64,000 nt of DNA, taken from positions 60,032,409 to 60,096,408 of the forward strand of contig NC_060062.1 of assembly GCF_020283565.1 (NCBI RefSeq). Direction: 5' to 3'. Position 1 is the stretch's first letter, and each line of letters begins with the position of its first letter. The translations under genes and the position numbers were made by a program. The DNA comes from Trifolium pratense. Its lineage: Eukaryota; Streptophyta; Magnoliopsida; Fabales; Fabaceae. Shown piece by piece: positions 48,110 to 59,476 of the stretch. The notes below the pieces were generated by a model, which was given only the letters and a program-made list of their open reading frames with translations, did no database searches and was not told the origin of the DNA.

Positions 48110-48143
48110 TATAGGCTATAGGCTATAAGCTATAGGCTATAGG
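48110..48143. repeat. (CTATAGG) short tandem repeat
   Basis: GGCTATA heptamers repeat four to five times, one with a single change (GGCTATAAGCTATA). Confidence 0.85.
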
Positions 48144-49049
48144 GATAAGAGCAATTTAGTTTGCTAATAAAAAATGACAAAAAAATTCATTTGCCTTATT
48201 TGCACAATTCACATTTGTTTGCAACAAACTCGTCCGTCGTCCCTTTGTCACGCCCATTATTGCCACAAAGCAAGATTCTGTACGACTTCAAATTCAACTT
48301 TATTTCTATATCAGTCTCAACTCTCATTTTCATTTCTTATGCATCAATAGAATTAATTTTAAATATTACAAATATAAATAAAGGTTAAATTGGACAATTA
48401 ATAATTAATCTTTTAATTTATTTATTGATTTCATATTCGTCCCTTAATTAATTAACGTTTTAAATTAGTATCTTAACTTTAATTATGTTTGTTATAATGG
48501 TCTATTTTGTTAGTTTTTCACAAAAAATGTTAACTTTGCTTATGTGGCTACTGATGTGGTCACATAACACACTGAAACGAGTGTTATGTTGAAAATGAAA
48601 ATCTGGCAATAGTCATTTTTTACAAGTCATAATCATATTCACTAACACGCTAAGTCATTTATGTGGACTTATAACTGATAACAGAAAGTAAAATCAACGT
48701 TATTTTCCGAGAAAAACTAACGAAAAAAAAGAGGAGTGTTTTTGTAATTTTAATTGTCGGTTTGTTTTCCTGTTCTAACTTAAAGATTGATAAATTCTAG
48801 TAAAATATATTTTTGGCATCTCTTTATTTAGAACCTTCTCTTATACTATCTCTTTATAAATGAAAAAAAATACAAGATAGTAAATGAAGTAAAGTTACAC
48901 TCCTGATTTTCTTTGCCGTTGTTCTTTTTATTTATTTATCACAATTATGTTGTTATTAGGGGATAAAGATAATTTCTTCAATTGCATGCATGATGATATT
49001 ACACAACGTTGGAAGTTAGGATATGTCTATTTCATATTATGCGAGGATT

Positions 49050-49180
49050 GATGTGGTTCAATGCGGTTTCTTTGCGGCCATAATATGTGATTTCACTTAA
49101 CACTGCAATTGTGGTGTCGCCTGCATCAACAATATTTATGTTGTACGTATCAAGTGATGCCATATGCAATTTGAAACATT
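49050..49180. repeat. dispersed direct repeat, copy 1
   Basis: Matches 49575-49704. Landmarks are TTTCTTTG, ATATGTGATTTCACTTAACA, CAAGTGATGC and ATATGCAATTTGAAAC. Similarity is roughly 85 percent by eye. Confidence 0.7.
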
Positions 49181-49574
49181 GGAACGGTCAACACAATACT
49201 AACACTTGGATTTATCATCACAGTATGAGATAGAGATGAGTAGAATATACATGATTTTAGATTGTGATTGCGGAGGTTGGAGTTGCGGTTGCTATGATGC
49301 AAATTACTACTGTTGTGGTGCGAAATAATTTTATGATTTGATATATATTTAATTTTTATTCATTATTTTATATCCATAATTTTGCACATGCTTGTCTATG
49401 ACTATGTTTAACAAAAAAAATCCACGTCATTGTCATCTTCACAATGATTAGAAAATAACAAAAAAAATTTGAATGATAAATAGATATATATTATAAAAGG
49501 AAACAAAAAAGTAACAACAAATAATATTTAAGATTGTTGATCTATTATGGCTTCAAAGTGGTCCGACACGGAGT

Positions 49575-49704
49575 TGATGTGGTTTGATGGGGTTTCTTTG
49601 AAGCCATCATATGTGATTTTACTTAACATTGCAATTGTGGTTCCGCTTGCATCTGCACTATTAATGTTGTATCAAGTGATGCTATATGCAATTTGAAACT
49701 TTGG
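49575..49704. repeat. dispersed direct repeat, copy 2
   Basis: Second copy of the unit at 49050-49180, 525 bp downstream. Related purine/CCGCAAT-rich pieces occur near 24940 and 35760. Confidence 0.7.
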
Positions 49705-49825
49705 TAGAATATGTTTGACAATTAAGTTGAAAGAGAAGAATAATTTATGTTTTTGTTTTCTTATAAATATTTATATATATTGGGCTTAACTTATCTTATA
49801 AAACTGAATTATAAAGTAAGGATTA

Positions 49826-49935
49826 TCTCGTCCCGTGAGATTAACTTAGTTGGCAGATACATTACATTATATATTCAAGTGGCCGAAGTTCAAACTCTCG
49901 TCATTCCACTTATTCACATTAAGGGTGAAATTTTC
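49826..49935 (+). mobile_element. tRNA-derived SINE
   Basis: The A-box-like segment ACTTAGTTGGCAGATAC and the B-box-like GCCGAAGTTCAAACTC are spaced as in a tRNA-derived SINE head. No tRNA fold forms. Confidence 0.55.
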
Positions 49936-50446
49936 TAGCTATTAAGCTACTTTAAAAAAAGTAAGATGTTTCTAACTACTTTATAAACACGTATTCAGAC
50001 TATAACCGATGTGGAGATCTTAACATTTTTTCTTTTCATTTTGGTTTTTAACCACGTTACCATACGATTTGGTTATTTGCGTTGTGCCATTCAAAAAAAT
50101 CATACGATTTGTCTCTTTTCACTAGCCAAGTCAGCAATTTAGATTGGTTTGACTGGATTAATATTTTTGGGTTAATGTTAGAGACTCAAATTCAGAGATT
50201 ATATTGCACATTTTATTGTCTCACGAGCTTAATTCACTATGCTACTGACAAAAAAAAAACTTTTTTATTAAATTAGAGACTAGCATAATATCGGATTACA
50301 TTTTTAAGTACAAAAATGGTAGTTTGTTAAAAAAATTCTCTCTCCAAAAAAGACAAAATTCATTTTCCGTTTTGCACACCACATTTGCAACAAACTCGTC
50401 CGTCGTCCCTGTGTGTGCGCTTTGTCACGCACGTTATATTGCCGCA

Positions 50447-51345
50447 GAGTTTTATTTATTGTTGTAATATAATAGTACAATCTATCCTGCTGCTGTATGA
50501 GAAACGAAAAGAAACGTTGAGTTGAGACTTGAGGTAATGGCAACAACGCGCATCAAAAATACACACACAGCCAGCAGGGTCGAAGATTGTGCAAATATCT
50601 GAAAAATGAGAACATGAATTTTGTCTTTTGTGGAGAGAGATTTTTCTTATAAAAATTATCATTTTTGTGCCTAAGAATGTAGGTTCATATTAGTCTCTAA
50701 TTTAATTAAAAACACAATTCAATTCTTAATTCTTTTAACTATTTAATCATTCTAATCTCTAAAATTAATCCGGTCAAAATAATCAAAATTGCTGACTTTT
50801 GAAAAGGACCAAATCACATGTAATAAAGTAGAAATGTGGAACCATCATGGTTAAAACCTCTATTTTATCTGACACTCATATTCTAAAATAAGCTAAATAT
50901 AGTTTCGGTATACTGTATTTCATTAATTTCTTTAATATTCTAAAGCGATGATAATGAATTATATTTAAGATACAATAATACCCCCGTCGTCCCAATTTAA
51001 TTGACACAGTTGACTGTTTCACGAATACCGATGCATAACTTTGACGATTAATATTTTTAATTGTATAATAGTAAAAATTATAAAAATTTGATATTTTGAA
51101 AATACTCATCGAAACGAATCAAACAAAATCTTATATGATGATATTTATTTTTGTTTATTAGTAGAAAAACAAGGTCAAAGCAACATGTATGAATAGTACA
51201 ATACAGTCAACTGTGTCAGTCAAATTGGGACGGAGAGAATATAATAAATGAAACACTTATAATAATAGATGAAGCGATTATTTATTATTGTCATATATGG
51301 AAAAAGGGTGAACTTGAGTTTTTTCTTAATTAATTAACTTTTCAA
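50447..51345 (-). repeat. long inverted repeat, right arm
   Basis: Reverse-complement partner of 46205-47183. Its inner end (GAGTTTTATTTATTGTTG) directly abuts a further copy of the same sequence in the opposite direction (about 50160-50446), forming a head-to-head junction. Confidence 0.85.
50983..51240. mobile_element. MITE inside right arm of the inverted repeat
   Basis: The ends CGTCCCAATTTAATTGACAC and GTCAGTCAAATTGGGACG are inverted copies of each other. Same family and site as 46270-46562 and related to 23958-24190. Confidence 0.72.
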
Positions 51346-52168
51346 CATAAAAGAAAAATATTTAAATGAATTAATTAACCTGACTAATTATTAAAAATAG
51401 TGAAGAATCGCATGAAATTATTGTGCAATTAAAATTGCTTTAGAGTAGTGATACTATGAACTTCAGTGCTCATATTGCTTTTGTACCTAGTTCTGTCCCT
51501 GGGGTACTAGACCCTCTACTCTACTGCATTGATGGTTTGGTTGGGGTCTGAGGTATTGTTACTTTTTCTGCTGCTGCTTTTTATTCCCCTTAGGCCTGTT
51601 TTGGCGCCATCTTTGGTTATTCTCTACTGCTGTTTTTATTCCCTTTAGGCCTGTTTTTGTGCCATCTTTGGTTATGCTCTACTGGTTGTTATTTATTGTA
51701 GTTTTTATGTGTAACTTTTGACTGACTATCAATTTGTTTGTATTCCTGAGGGTGTTTTTATGTGTAGTTTTTTATGTTTTTTGTTTATCTTTCATTTTCT
51801 GTGATTATTAGTATAAATATACATATGTAAAATTATTTTTGCATCATATATTTTCTAAATTTTACTCCAGGGAGTAATATGATATCTGAGAATGAGAACC
51901 ACCGAAAATTGTCTTGATGCAAGAATTCTATGAATAAATGTAAGGTAAACATTATGTTGTATGGATTGTAAATTTTTTTTATAATATATTGTTTATTCAT
52001 TATTACCAAAATAATAGCTAACATAATAATACAAACCACATATATTTATGTAGAAGATGATTTGTAGCTAAAAATCCAATAACACTAAGAAACGACATCT
52101 CATTATTCAGTGTAGAGGACACATGTGGCTCATATACTAGTTTTCAAGCAACCATTGGCTGGACATAG
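51346..52168. other. non-coding stretch with tandem duplication
   Basis: A unit of about 55 bp (TTTTTATTCCC, TTAGGCCTGTTTT, GCCATCTTTGGTTAT, CTCTACTG) occurs twice head to tail at about 51574-51685. No protein-like ORF. Confidence 0.55.
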
Positions 52169-52414
52169 GAAAATTTCTCATCCCACCCACTCACTTTTTC
52201 ACCCACCCATTTTTTTTCCATTTTCGCTCTTGGTCAAAAAATTCGGAACGCGTTTTCCGAATTTTTTTTTAGTTCAAATTTGGAAAATACATTCCGAAGT
52301 GGTTTTTAAAGGCAAAAAAAATTCGGAAAACACGTTCCGAATTTTTTGACCAAAAGCAAAAATGAAAAAACAAGGAGTGGGAGAAAAAATGAGTGGGTAG
52401 GATGCAAAATTTTC
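52169..52414. mobile_element. MULE-type MITE (TTCGGAA-core family), copy 2
   Basis: The ends GAAAATTTCTCATCC and GGATGCAAAATTTTC are inverted. They are flanked by TGGACATAG and TGGACATAC (8 of 9 matching). The interior has paired TTCGGAACGCGTTTTCCGAA and TTCGGAAAACACGTTCCGAA blocks, and CCCACCCACTCA paired with TGAGTGGGTAGG. Confidence 0.85.
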
Positions 52415-53548
52415 TGGACATACTTCATGGTCTATTATCCAACTCATAACCATTTTTTTTTTGTATACAACGGGGCCTAAGCCCAACTCTTAACAAATTT
52501 TAGTGATGGGGAATTTTAATGACCACGATTATGTAAAGAAATTGTAGACGGTCTGAACAATCACATATAAGGATGGTAAGGCTCATGCTCTAATCAAAAT
52601 TTAAGGCTCTATAGCAAATAGTGCCACTAGTATTAGCAGAGTAATCACTCTCTCCATTTTATATGATTTTTATTTATTCCATTATGAAAGATTTTAAATA
52701 TTTTTGCCTAACAAGATTTTAAATATTTTGCCTAACAAGATTTTAAATATGGTATAAAAGAGATTTTGACTCATTTAATGTCATAATTTTACATTTATTT
52801 ATATTACAAAAATTATATAGTAATGGGAGAAATGGAAAAAAAAAAAAAAAATTTAACAAATGCATTTTGCAAACTCTTCCTTTTAGATATTAACAAATGC
52901 ATTATGCAAACTCTTGAGTGTTTCAAATGGTTCAAAGTAGCATGTGACAGTAAACTTCCCGTAACCTTGAAATCTACAGGCCAGGTGTGTTTCTTAGGTG
53001 GATTAGGACATTTTGTTCCTTCTCCAAATTAAGAGGCCAATTCTTAATTAGATTAGGTGTGTTTATAAGCCGGAGAATAGTTAATATACATCGATATATA
53101 TTTTTTAGAAAGGTTGAAATTATGATACAACAATGACTGCTTGTAGAAAAGTCATTTTGTTTGTCTAACATGGGTTATTTAATTGCATCCAAATATAATT
53201 TGGTCCTAATTGTTCTATAGAGTTAAACTTGGTATGGGACAGTTCCCATCCAAGTATTTGAATTTGTAGAATTGGCTACACCAACCAATCTAGAGGCCTC
53301 TCTATACTATATGTAGGCTTCTTTTAACATAAACAACAGAAAAAAATTGTAGAAGTATTAGAGGGTATACTAGTAAACATGAGTATGCAAATAGTAGCAC
53401 TCAAAGAATTGTTGATCTATTCCGTGCAGGTTGGGATTGCCAGCCCAAAACTATCTTCAACTTTTTTTTCTTGAACAAAAACTATCTTCAATTAGTTGTT
53501 TTTCTACTTTTAAGTTGCCTGTATTATTTAAAAACAGTTCTAGCTAAA
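52415..53548. other. non-coding stretch
   Basis: A 24-bp unit (AAGATTTTAAATATTTTGCC plus TAAC) is repeated in tandem about two and a half times at 52688-52752. The ORF at 52823-53032 begins in an A-run and is not protein-like. Confidence 0.45.
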
Positions 53549-53633
53549 ATGGAGGCTCTTGCGAATACTTCATTGGTTATGATTTCAACACCTCCAAGAA
53601 CTTTGGTTAAGCCACTCTTTGAAAATGTTAATG
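53549..53633 (+). other. possible orphan first exon resembling a transit peptide
   Basis: ATG opens MEALANTSLVMISTPPRTLV and KPLFENVN, rich in Ser and Thr with no acids in its first 25 residues apart from Glu2, then reaches a possible donor AATG|GTGTAA. No following exon was found. It may be a captured gene fragment or chance. Confidence 0.25.
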
Positions 53634-54406
53634 GTGTAATTTTCTTTTTTCTTTTCTCCTCATGTAACCAAAAAAGTTATTTATTCATCTTCCGTGATAA
53701 ATAAGTTTAAATTTAGATTAACTCTTTAATACAAGTTTATTAAATAAAAAATTATGTTAAAACTTTTCTATCCTACCTAACATAAGAAAACATTGGTCAA
53801 TCCAATTAGCCCGTGACTTGCAAAAATAAAAAAAATATCCGTTTAAATTGACATTAAAATTTGATATCAAAATTGCGCGTCAAAATAACACAACTTAATA
53901 TTAAATGATAAAAAATTATTTAGTTTACAATCCGTCTAGTGCCCAATACTAATGTTGTGACACTTTGTTGCGTTTATTGAACGTAATTAACTAGATATTT
54001 AAATTATATATTAACCATCTAAATTGACGTTAAAATGTCTTCATAAAATGTAAGTAAGAGTAGGTTAATTTGAAAATTATTGTTGAACGATACTTTTCTG
54101 TGACGGAACTTTTGTGATCTGTGTCGTCAATGCATTGTCCTTAAGGATCACATGTGTGGTTTCTTCACTCTAAATCAAGAATAATGCATGTAGTGTTATA
54201 ATTATAAGTTTTTTTTTTATTTATTTTTTATAAGAGAGGAATTAGATCCAATTCGACTTGAACTATATACACTAAGTTCAACTTGCTGATTGATCAATGA
54301 AAAAGATTACAAAATTAACTCTTTGTTATTATTAACTAGCAGGCAGGGGCGATTATGCTGCCAGGCATGCCCAGCACATGCCTGGGCTCCCAGTGGAAGC
54401 TCTTAC
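53634..54406. other. non-coding stretch downstream of the plastid-protein pseudogene
   Basis: AT-rich. The remaining C-terminal exons expected for the pseudogene (after GFPRPG) were looked for on the minus strand and not found. CAGGGGCG at 54344 resembles a hAT end, but no partner is seen. Confidence 0.4.
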
Positions 54407-55047
54407 CTGGTCTAGGAAATCCTAGTGGAAGCTCTTTGATATCATACAGTCCATCCATCCCCAAATTCATATGCTAAATCACAAGGCTGTTCAGTTGACA
54501 GCACTTCCTTAATTTGTGTCATTGTAAAATAAAGAGGATCGAAAGAATCGGCAAATGAAGCCACAATTGATCCGCCTGTGTGGTTGTGAAATTCACAAAT
54601 TATGTTAATAGTAAGAACAACCAAATTAAGTTTGAAAAAACAAAAAAGGAACCTTAATTAATCCACAATTACATTGATGTGTTTAGGAAAACCAGCATGC
54701 TTTTACAACCTTGTAAATACAGTTCTAAATTGATTATTGAAGCATTATGATAGAGAAACTGTACGTGATTTAAAGAGTAACAAACAATAAACAGAAAAAG
54801 ATAAAATAAATATGCATTATTTTACTTTTATATGTATAAACTTTGTTTTCATCACTTAACAGACAAAAGGAAGCACATGTTAAATATCATGGAACAATTT
54901 CAAGACTTTTATAGGAGAAAGTAAGAAGTGTCTATATGTGCACGCGCATATAATAGCTACTTCTTAAATTTTGAATAAATATGCACAATGAAGCGCCATA
55001 TAAATATAAGGAAAATGCTAAACAGTGCCCCCGGGCACTGATTAAGG

Positions 55048-55118
55048 ATGCGATGACGGGTAATTACAAACTTGAGTTTATAGAGAGTATGGGATGACGG
55101 GTAATTACAAACTTGAGT
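55048..55118. repeat. short tandem duplication
   Basis: GATGACGGGTAATTACAAAC plus TTGAGTTT occurs twice, 40 bp apart, inside intron 6 of the pseudogene. Confidence 0.8.
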
Positions 55119-55894
55119 TTTCAAGTTTTGAAAATTTTTGCGACCAGAATAACTGAGCGGTCATCTACCAACTACATCATTGCTTGAAATTGGAAAGATA
55201 TACGGTAGTACTCAAGTCAATAAACTACACATCTTTTAATGATTTCATTTTTTGGCCTATCAGTCATACACTGCAATCTGGAGATATAAGGAGCATGGTT
55301 GTTAGGGAATTCGTGCATTTCTTCGCCATATACAGTATTGAGAAACTTACCAATAAGTCGTCCATGCATCTTTCCATCCGAGCAAGAAAAAATAACCTTA
55401 AAAAATAGCAAAACAATCAGCCAAGTCTTCAAGTATACTGTAAAAGAGGGAAACGAGCAAATAGGACATTGAAAGTTTACCTTTCTGAATGAATTAATCC
55501 AGGAAATTGGCATTGGTCCTATTTCAGAAAGTTCAATATTAATAACTCGGGTTTGTAAAGATCGAGACGTGCTAAAAACTAAAGGCAAATACAAACTGAA
55601 CCACAAAAATTAATTTTAAGACAAAATACACATACACATTGAGGTACAACACTAACATAATGTTGGAAGAGAAAACTATCAAAGAAAAAGGTATAGGTTG
55701 AAGTTGCACGGAAAGAAAAATTTACTAATTCAATTTAAAGGATTTTATTTTATAAAGTCAAATAGGAAAAAATCTAAGGTATAGTGGCTAGTGAGCAAGA
55801 GGAGGACAGCATTTTGAATTCATGCTTCATCCGTTACACCCGTTCCCACATTAGAACACAATGGTGTAGTAGGAAACAAAATGAACTCAGGCTC

Positions 55895-56121
55895 GGTTTG
55901 GATGAACGACTTAATTACGCGCTTATGGTATAAGCTCTTTCTATGACAAAAAATAAAATAAGGTCAAATTATTTTCATATTAGTTTAAGTTGTTTAAGCT
56001 ATCTTGGAGAGCTTATGAAAATAAGCTGAAAAGCTTATGGTTCCATAAGTTCTCCCGAGCAGTCTCACAAGTGCTTATGTCAGTAGATAAGCTCAAATAA
56101 GTCAATCCGAACAGGCCCTCA
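55895..56121. mobile_element. dispersed repeat of the AAGCTTAT/GTTTGGAT type, copy 1
   Basis: It starts near GGTTTGGATGAACGACTTA and ends near CAATCCGAACAGGCC, an imperfect inverted pair. AGCTTATGAAAATAAGCTG and GCTCAAATAAGTCAAT are shared with 57711-57900. Non-coding, within intron 4 of the pseudogene. Confidence 0.6.
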
Positions 56122-56950
56122 TTGTATTCAACTTAACTGCGACAAACACCAACAACAGTGACTAATAACATCACTTACCCCCACTTGTTAGACAGTTGTA
56201 ATATTCAAGCATCGCTTTATCTTTGTTGGAGTTGATCAACAACATGGATTCAGTTTTCCTTACTAACTTGGGATCCTCGTATCGTGTAGCAGCTATCTGC
56301 CAAGCCATTGATATAAGTCTGCACAAATCTCTCAAAGATGTCCATATTCCCATGTTTAAATAAGATCGTCACGGAATACCAATTACAGTTTAGCATAGTA
56401 TGAACATTAACAAAAAGGAGGGAGGAAACACCTAGGCTTTATCAATAGCAGTAGTCGACGACGCCTTTCTTCCGGAATATCTTCAATTTTTTACCTGAAC
56501 ATACGTATGTAAAGTGAGTAAGTGAGTGAGAGAGAAAGAATAGTTTCTTTATATTTAAGAACTTTCATGGATAACATTGCGACATGACTAAACCTACCAA
56601 AAACCTAGTTACATTCATGGTATGCAGAGTAAAAAAGTAGAGATAGATAGATATTATATATGTCTCCTTTACATTATCATACTAGCATTGCATAATCACT
56701 ATTGAAAATCATATTCAAATCCACTGCACAAAATGGTTGGTATAACTGAACAGAAAGCAGTGTTTCTTTGATATCCATTTCCTGCACACATCTCATTCTC
56801 CAACTATCAATGAAAGAGTTCTCAACTTTGACGTGAACACAAATAAATGTCATTTTTATATCCGCAGACAATCACATAATAACAATTGAAAGTGGTATTC
56901 AAATCCACTTTATAAAGTCGTTAGTATAGCTGAACAAAATTTAATGTCTC

Positions 56951-57181
56951 TGTTAAGAACCCGAGAATTGAAAATAGGAAAGAATAGGAGAGAATCTCTG
57001 CTCCAAGAGTTTCCCGTTCAAAATAGAGTTAATTTATTGACACTGTTTACAATATTCAATGATGATCTCGATCTATTGTATTCTCCTATTTATACACGAT
57101 ATCTCTAACTAATCAATTAACTAACTAACTAACTAACTAACTAACTCCCTAACTAATTCTGCTATATTTTAACTCCCAACA
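56951..57181 (-). mobile_element. solo LTR of a retrotransposon
   Basis: The plus strand begins TGTTAAGAACCC and ends AACTCCCAACA. Read in reverse it is TGTTGGGAGTT...TTCTTAACA, a typical copia LTR layout. Flanks GTCTC and GTTTC differ at one base and are a likely 5-bp target duplication. 231 bp, in intron 2 of the pseudogene; it contains a (CTAA)n run at about 57115-57147. Confidence 0.72.
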
Positions 57182-57219
57182 GTTTCTACGTGTACTGTTA
57201 TGGCTTACATATAGCACTG

Positions 57220-57546
57220 GCACTTAAGATTAAAGGCCAGTCCAATGTCTGACACGGCGGCACATTTGGTTACATTCAATCATTTATATTTGATCTATAT
57301 AGCATTGACACTTCAAATTGAAGGTGACATTATTGTTGAGAAGTATTGTGAAGCCTAGCAAAGAAAAAAAAAACAACTTGAGAAAAGTTTATCTTAGCCA
57401 AACTAACTAATCTTAACCAGTTAGCAACTAATCCTAACCAACTTACATACACTTTTAACAAACTCCAACTTATTCTAATAGACACTTCAGATTGAAAACG
57501 CGTTCAATGTTCGACACCGAGACATTTGGTTACATTCAATCAAGTC
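57220..57546. repeat. direct repeat split by an insertion
   Basis: CACTTAAGATTAAAGGCC to GGTTACATTCAATCA at 57222-57285 recurs at about 57483-57541. The 200 bp between include an A-run and CTAACC/CCAACT repeats. Confidence 0.6.
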
Positions 57547-57710
57547 CGGGTGATGCTCCCCCACCCAACTCCACCACAATCTATAAAATTTGCTAACCTA
57601 TCTTCCTAGTTTTGGTTTTGACTCTTTAGACCTCTTCCTGTACCAAAAAAAAGTACATGCCAAACAAATAAAAATCCAATCTTACAATGTCCCTATTTGG
57701 ATTTTGGATA

Positions 57711-57902
57711 AACAACTTATTTTGCAGCTTATTTATATTAAAAGATAAAATAAAGTCAATTTTTTTCGTATAAACTAAGAGCTTATGAAAATAAGCTGCA
57801 AACAACTTATAAAAATGTCACAATAAGTTGTTCTCCGAAATAGTCTCACAAGTGGTTATGCCGGTAAATAAGCTCAAATAAGTCAATTTAAACAGACTCA
57901 AA
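57711..57902. mobile_element. dispersed repeat of the AAGCTTAT/GTTTGGAT type, copy 2
   Basis: Starts near GATTTTGGATAAACAACTTA, ends near CAATTTAAACAGACTC, and shares the AAGCTGCAAACAACTTAT and GTCTCACAAGTGGTTATG segments with copy 1. Confidence 0.6.
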
Positions 57903-58207
57903 GTAAAAATGTCACAAGAGAAAGCACAACCCAATGAAGGCAATATATGGAAACATGGAAGATTGAAGTGAGTGAGTGAGTGAGTGAGCATTACTTACCA
58001 AAGATATGCAGCAGGATTATAAGAAGTTGGGTCCAAAGGGATCAAATCATTAGGAGGGTCAAGAAAAGCTACAACATCTTGTTCATCCAAGTAAGACCTT
58101 TTACCATTTGGAAGGATTTCAAAGGGTTTATCATCCCAAGGAGACGCATGAACTTGATTGCTTCGAAACACAGCACCGTTTCCAGAGCTAGATTCAACAA
58201 TTCCCTT

Positions 58208-58261
58208 TCTTCTTCTTCTTCTTCTTCTTCTTCTTCTTCTTCTTCTTCTTCTTCTTCTTCT
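58208..58261 (-). repeat. (TTC)18 microsatellite encoding 18 arginines in the pseudogene
   Basis: Fifty-four bases of pure TTC/AGA repeat. In the minus-strand frame of exon 2 they read as 18 consecutive AGA arginine codons between LVLN and KGIVES. The plus strand reads poly-Ser, which is not considered real. Confidence 0.9.
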
Positions 58262-58482
58262 GTTTAACACCAAACCTGTATAAACAACAACAACAACAAA
58301 AAAATACAAGTTAGTGTAATTGATAATTGATGTAGCAGCATTTTGTTTGAAGTCATTGAGTTACCTCTGAATTGTGGATGTATTGGTGGATGGACATGAT
58401 GATGAGTGTGAATGCAATGCCATTGGCAACAACAAATTGGTGTTGATGCGGTGATGATACTGATTGTCGCTGTTGTATTCAT

Positions 58483-59476
58483 AGGAAGCTGTCTGTCTGT
58501 CTGTACTGTCTTCAAACGTTAGACATGCGTGGGGACTGTGATTGATTGATTGCGTATAGATTTTTATGTGGCAAAATTACCGTCAGCCCCTTTATCTTAT
58601 GTATTGTAATTTTCAAACCATAATTTTTTTTTTGTTATGTATTTTATTGGCCATAAATATCACCCGACCCAATGGATGACCGAGACTTAAACTCCGACTC
58701 TCTGCATATATAATATATTGTCTTTGCTAATCGAGTTAAGTTTTCAGGACAAAATATTGTTTTAGTGAATGGAGTGTAATTAAAATGTGCTAAGGATCCA
58801 AAGACTAGAGTTTTAGACCTTTGTCTCAAAAAAAGAGTTTTAGACCTCAAAATTTATATAAATGATTCAGTAACTTTTGCAGCTGAATTGCAAGATCAAA
58901 ATATGTCATTTATGTCCCATAAATCATGACAAAAAATACCGAAATTGTTAGGCCGGACATCGTGATTCGGGTTCGAACCCAAATTTCACAATAATGCGAG
59001 TTTAATTTCAGTGGATTTACTGCTTCATTTAAGAAAAAAAATGTCATTTATGACTATTGAGAAGTTAATTATTGTGTCGATGTTGTACTTTACCGTAGCC
59101 AATTTCGAAATTAGTGTTGGATTTGGAGCATATATTTTTTAGTCTTGCTCTTATCAAATCAAACAATTTTTACTTTTTTGGTATTTCATGAGTTTCTACT
59201 AGGGCAGAGCGATCGGATTTAGATTCAAAATGACTCACCCGAGAAAAACTAAAAGTGTAATAATTTTTTAGAGTGCATCATTTATGAAGCCGAGTTATGG
59301 AAGATCTTTGAAGGTTTGAAATTGGCGTGGTATGTGAATATTTGCAAAGTTAAGCTCTATGTCAAAAAGTTAATGCCGGATACTTCCACAAGTTTGGGAT
59401 GTCTTGTTGGTTTTTCTTTTATTGTTTATGAACAATATCCTCTTCAAATTCAATCTAATTTTTTAAGCTCATAGTG
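58483..59476. other. intergenic between the pseudogene and GluTRBP
   Basis: Contains a degenerate SINE at 58665-58745 and a second tRNA-like B box (GGGTTCGAACCC) at about 58970. Otherwise AT-rich without a gene. Confidence 0.45.
58665..58745 (+). mobile_element. degenerate SINE, relative of 8687-8812
   Basis: GATGACCGAGACTTAAACTC and CTCTGCATATATAAT, then GCTAATCGAGTTAA, follow the same order as the SINE at 8687. The B box is mutated. Confidence 0.5.

Larger units (their letters stand above)
47184..50446. other. spacer of the long inverted repeat, no gene seen
   Basis: AT-rich. It contains (a) a fragment at about 48165-48345 with CAACAAACTCGTCCGTCGTC that recurs at 50390-50409; (b) the direct repeat 49050-49180 and 49575-49704; (c) a SINE at 49826-49935; and (d) the CTATAGG tandem run at 48110-48143. 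A degraded hAT-like scrap (AGTGATGAAGCCACTATAG) lies at about 47417. Confidence 0.5.
54407..58482 (-). pseudogene. decayed gene for a conserved plastid-type protein of unknown function
   Basis: Seven exons can be followed on the minus strand: 58482-58365, 58275-57999, 56494-56432, 56318-56179, 55518-55481, 55396-55351 and about 54611-54407. Joined in order they give a His/Pro/Ser-rich leader like a transit peptide, an arginine run, then HASPWDDKPFEILPNGKRSY, LDPPNDLIPLDPTSYNPAAY, IEDIPEERRRRLLLLIKPR, WQIAATRYEDPKLV, GPMPISWINSFRK, SCSDGKMHGRLIGGSIV and YFTMTQIKEVLSTEQPCDLAYEFGD. I recognise this as a conserved green-plant protein without a known function. Two lesions break it: the codon after the tryptophan spanning exons 2-3 is TAA (56493-56491), and a 4-bp duplication at 54451-54460 (GATGGATGGA) shifts the frame just before LYDIKELPLGFPRPG. 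C-terminal exons are missing. Splice sites remain intact, so decay is recent. Confidence 0.72.

Noticed and set aside
57980..58267. A plus-strand poly-serine ORF
   Set aside because: It is the complement of exon 2 of the minus-strand pseudogene and its poly-Ser is the TTC microsatellite.
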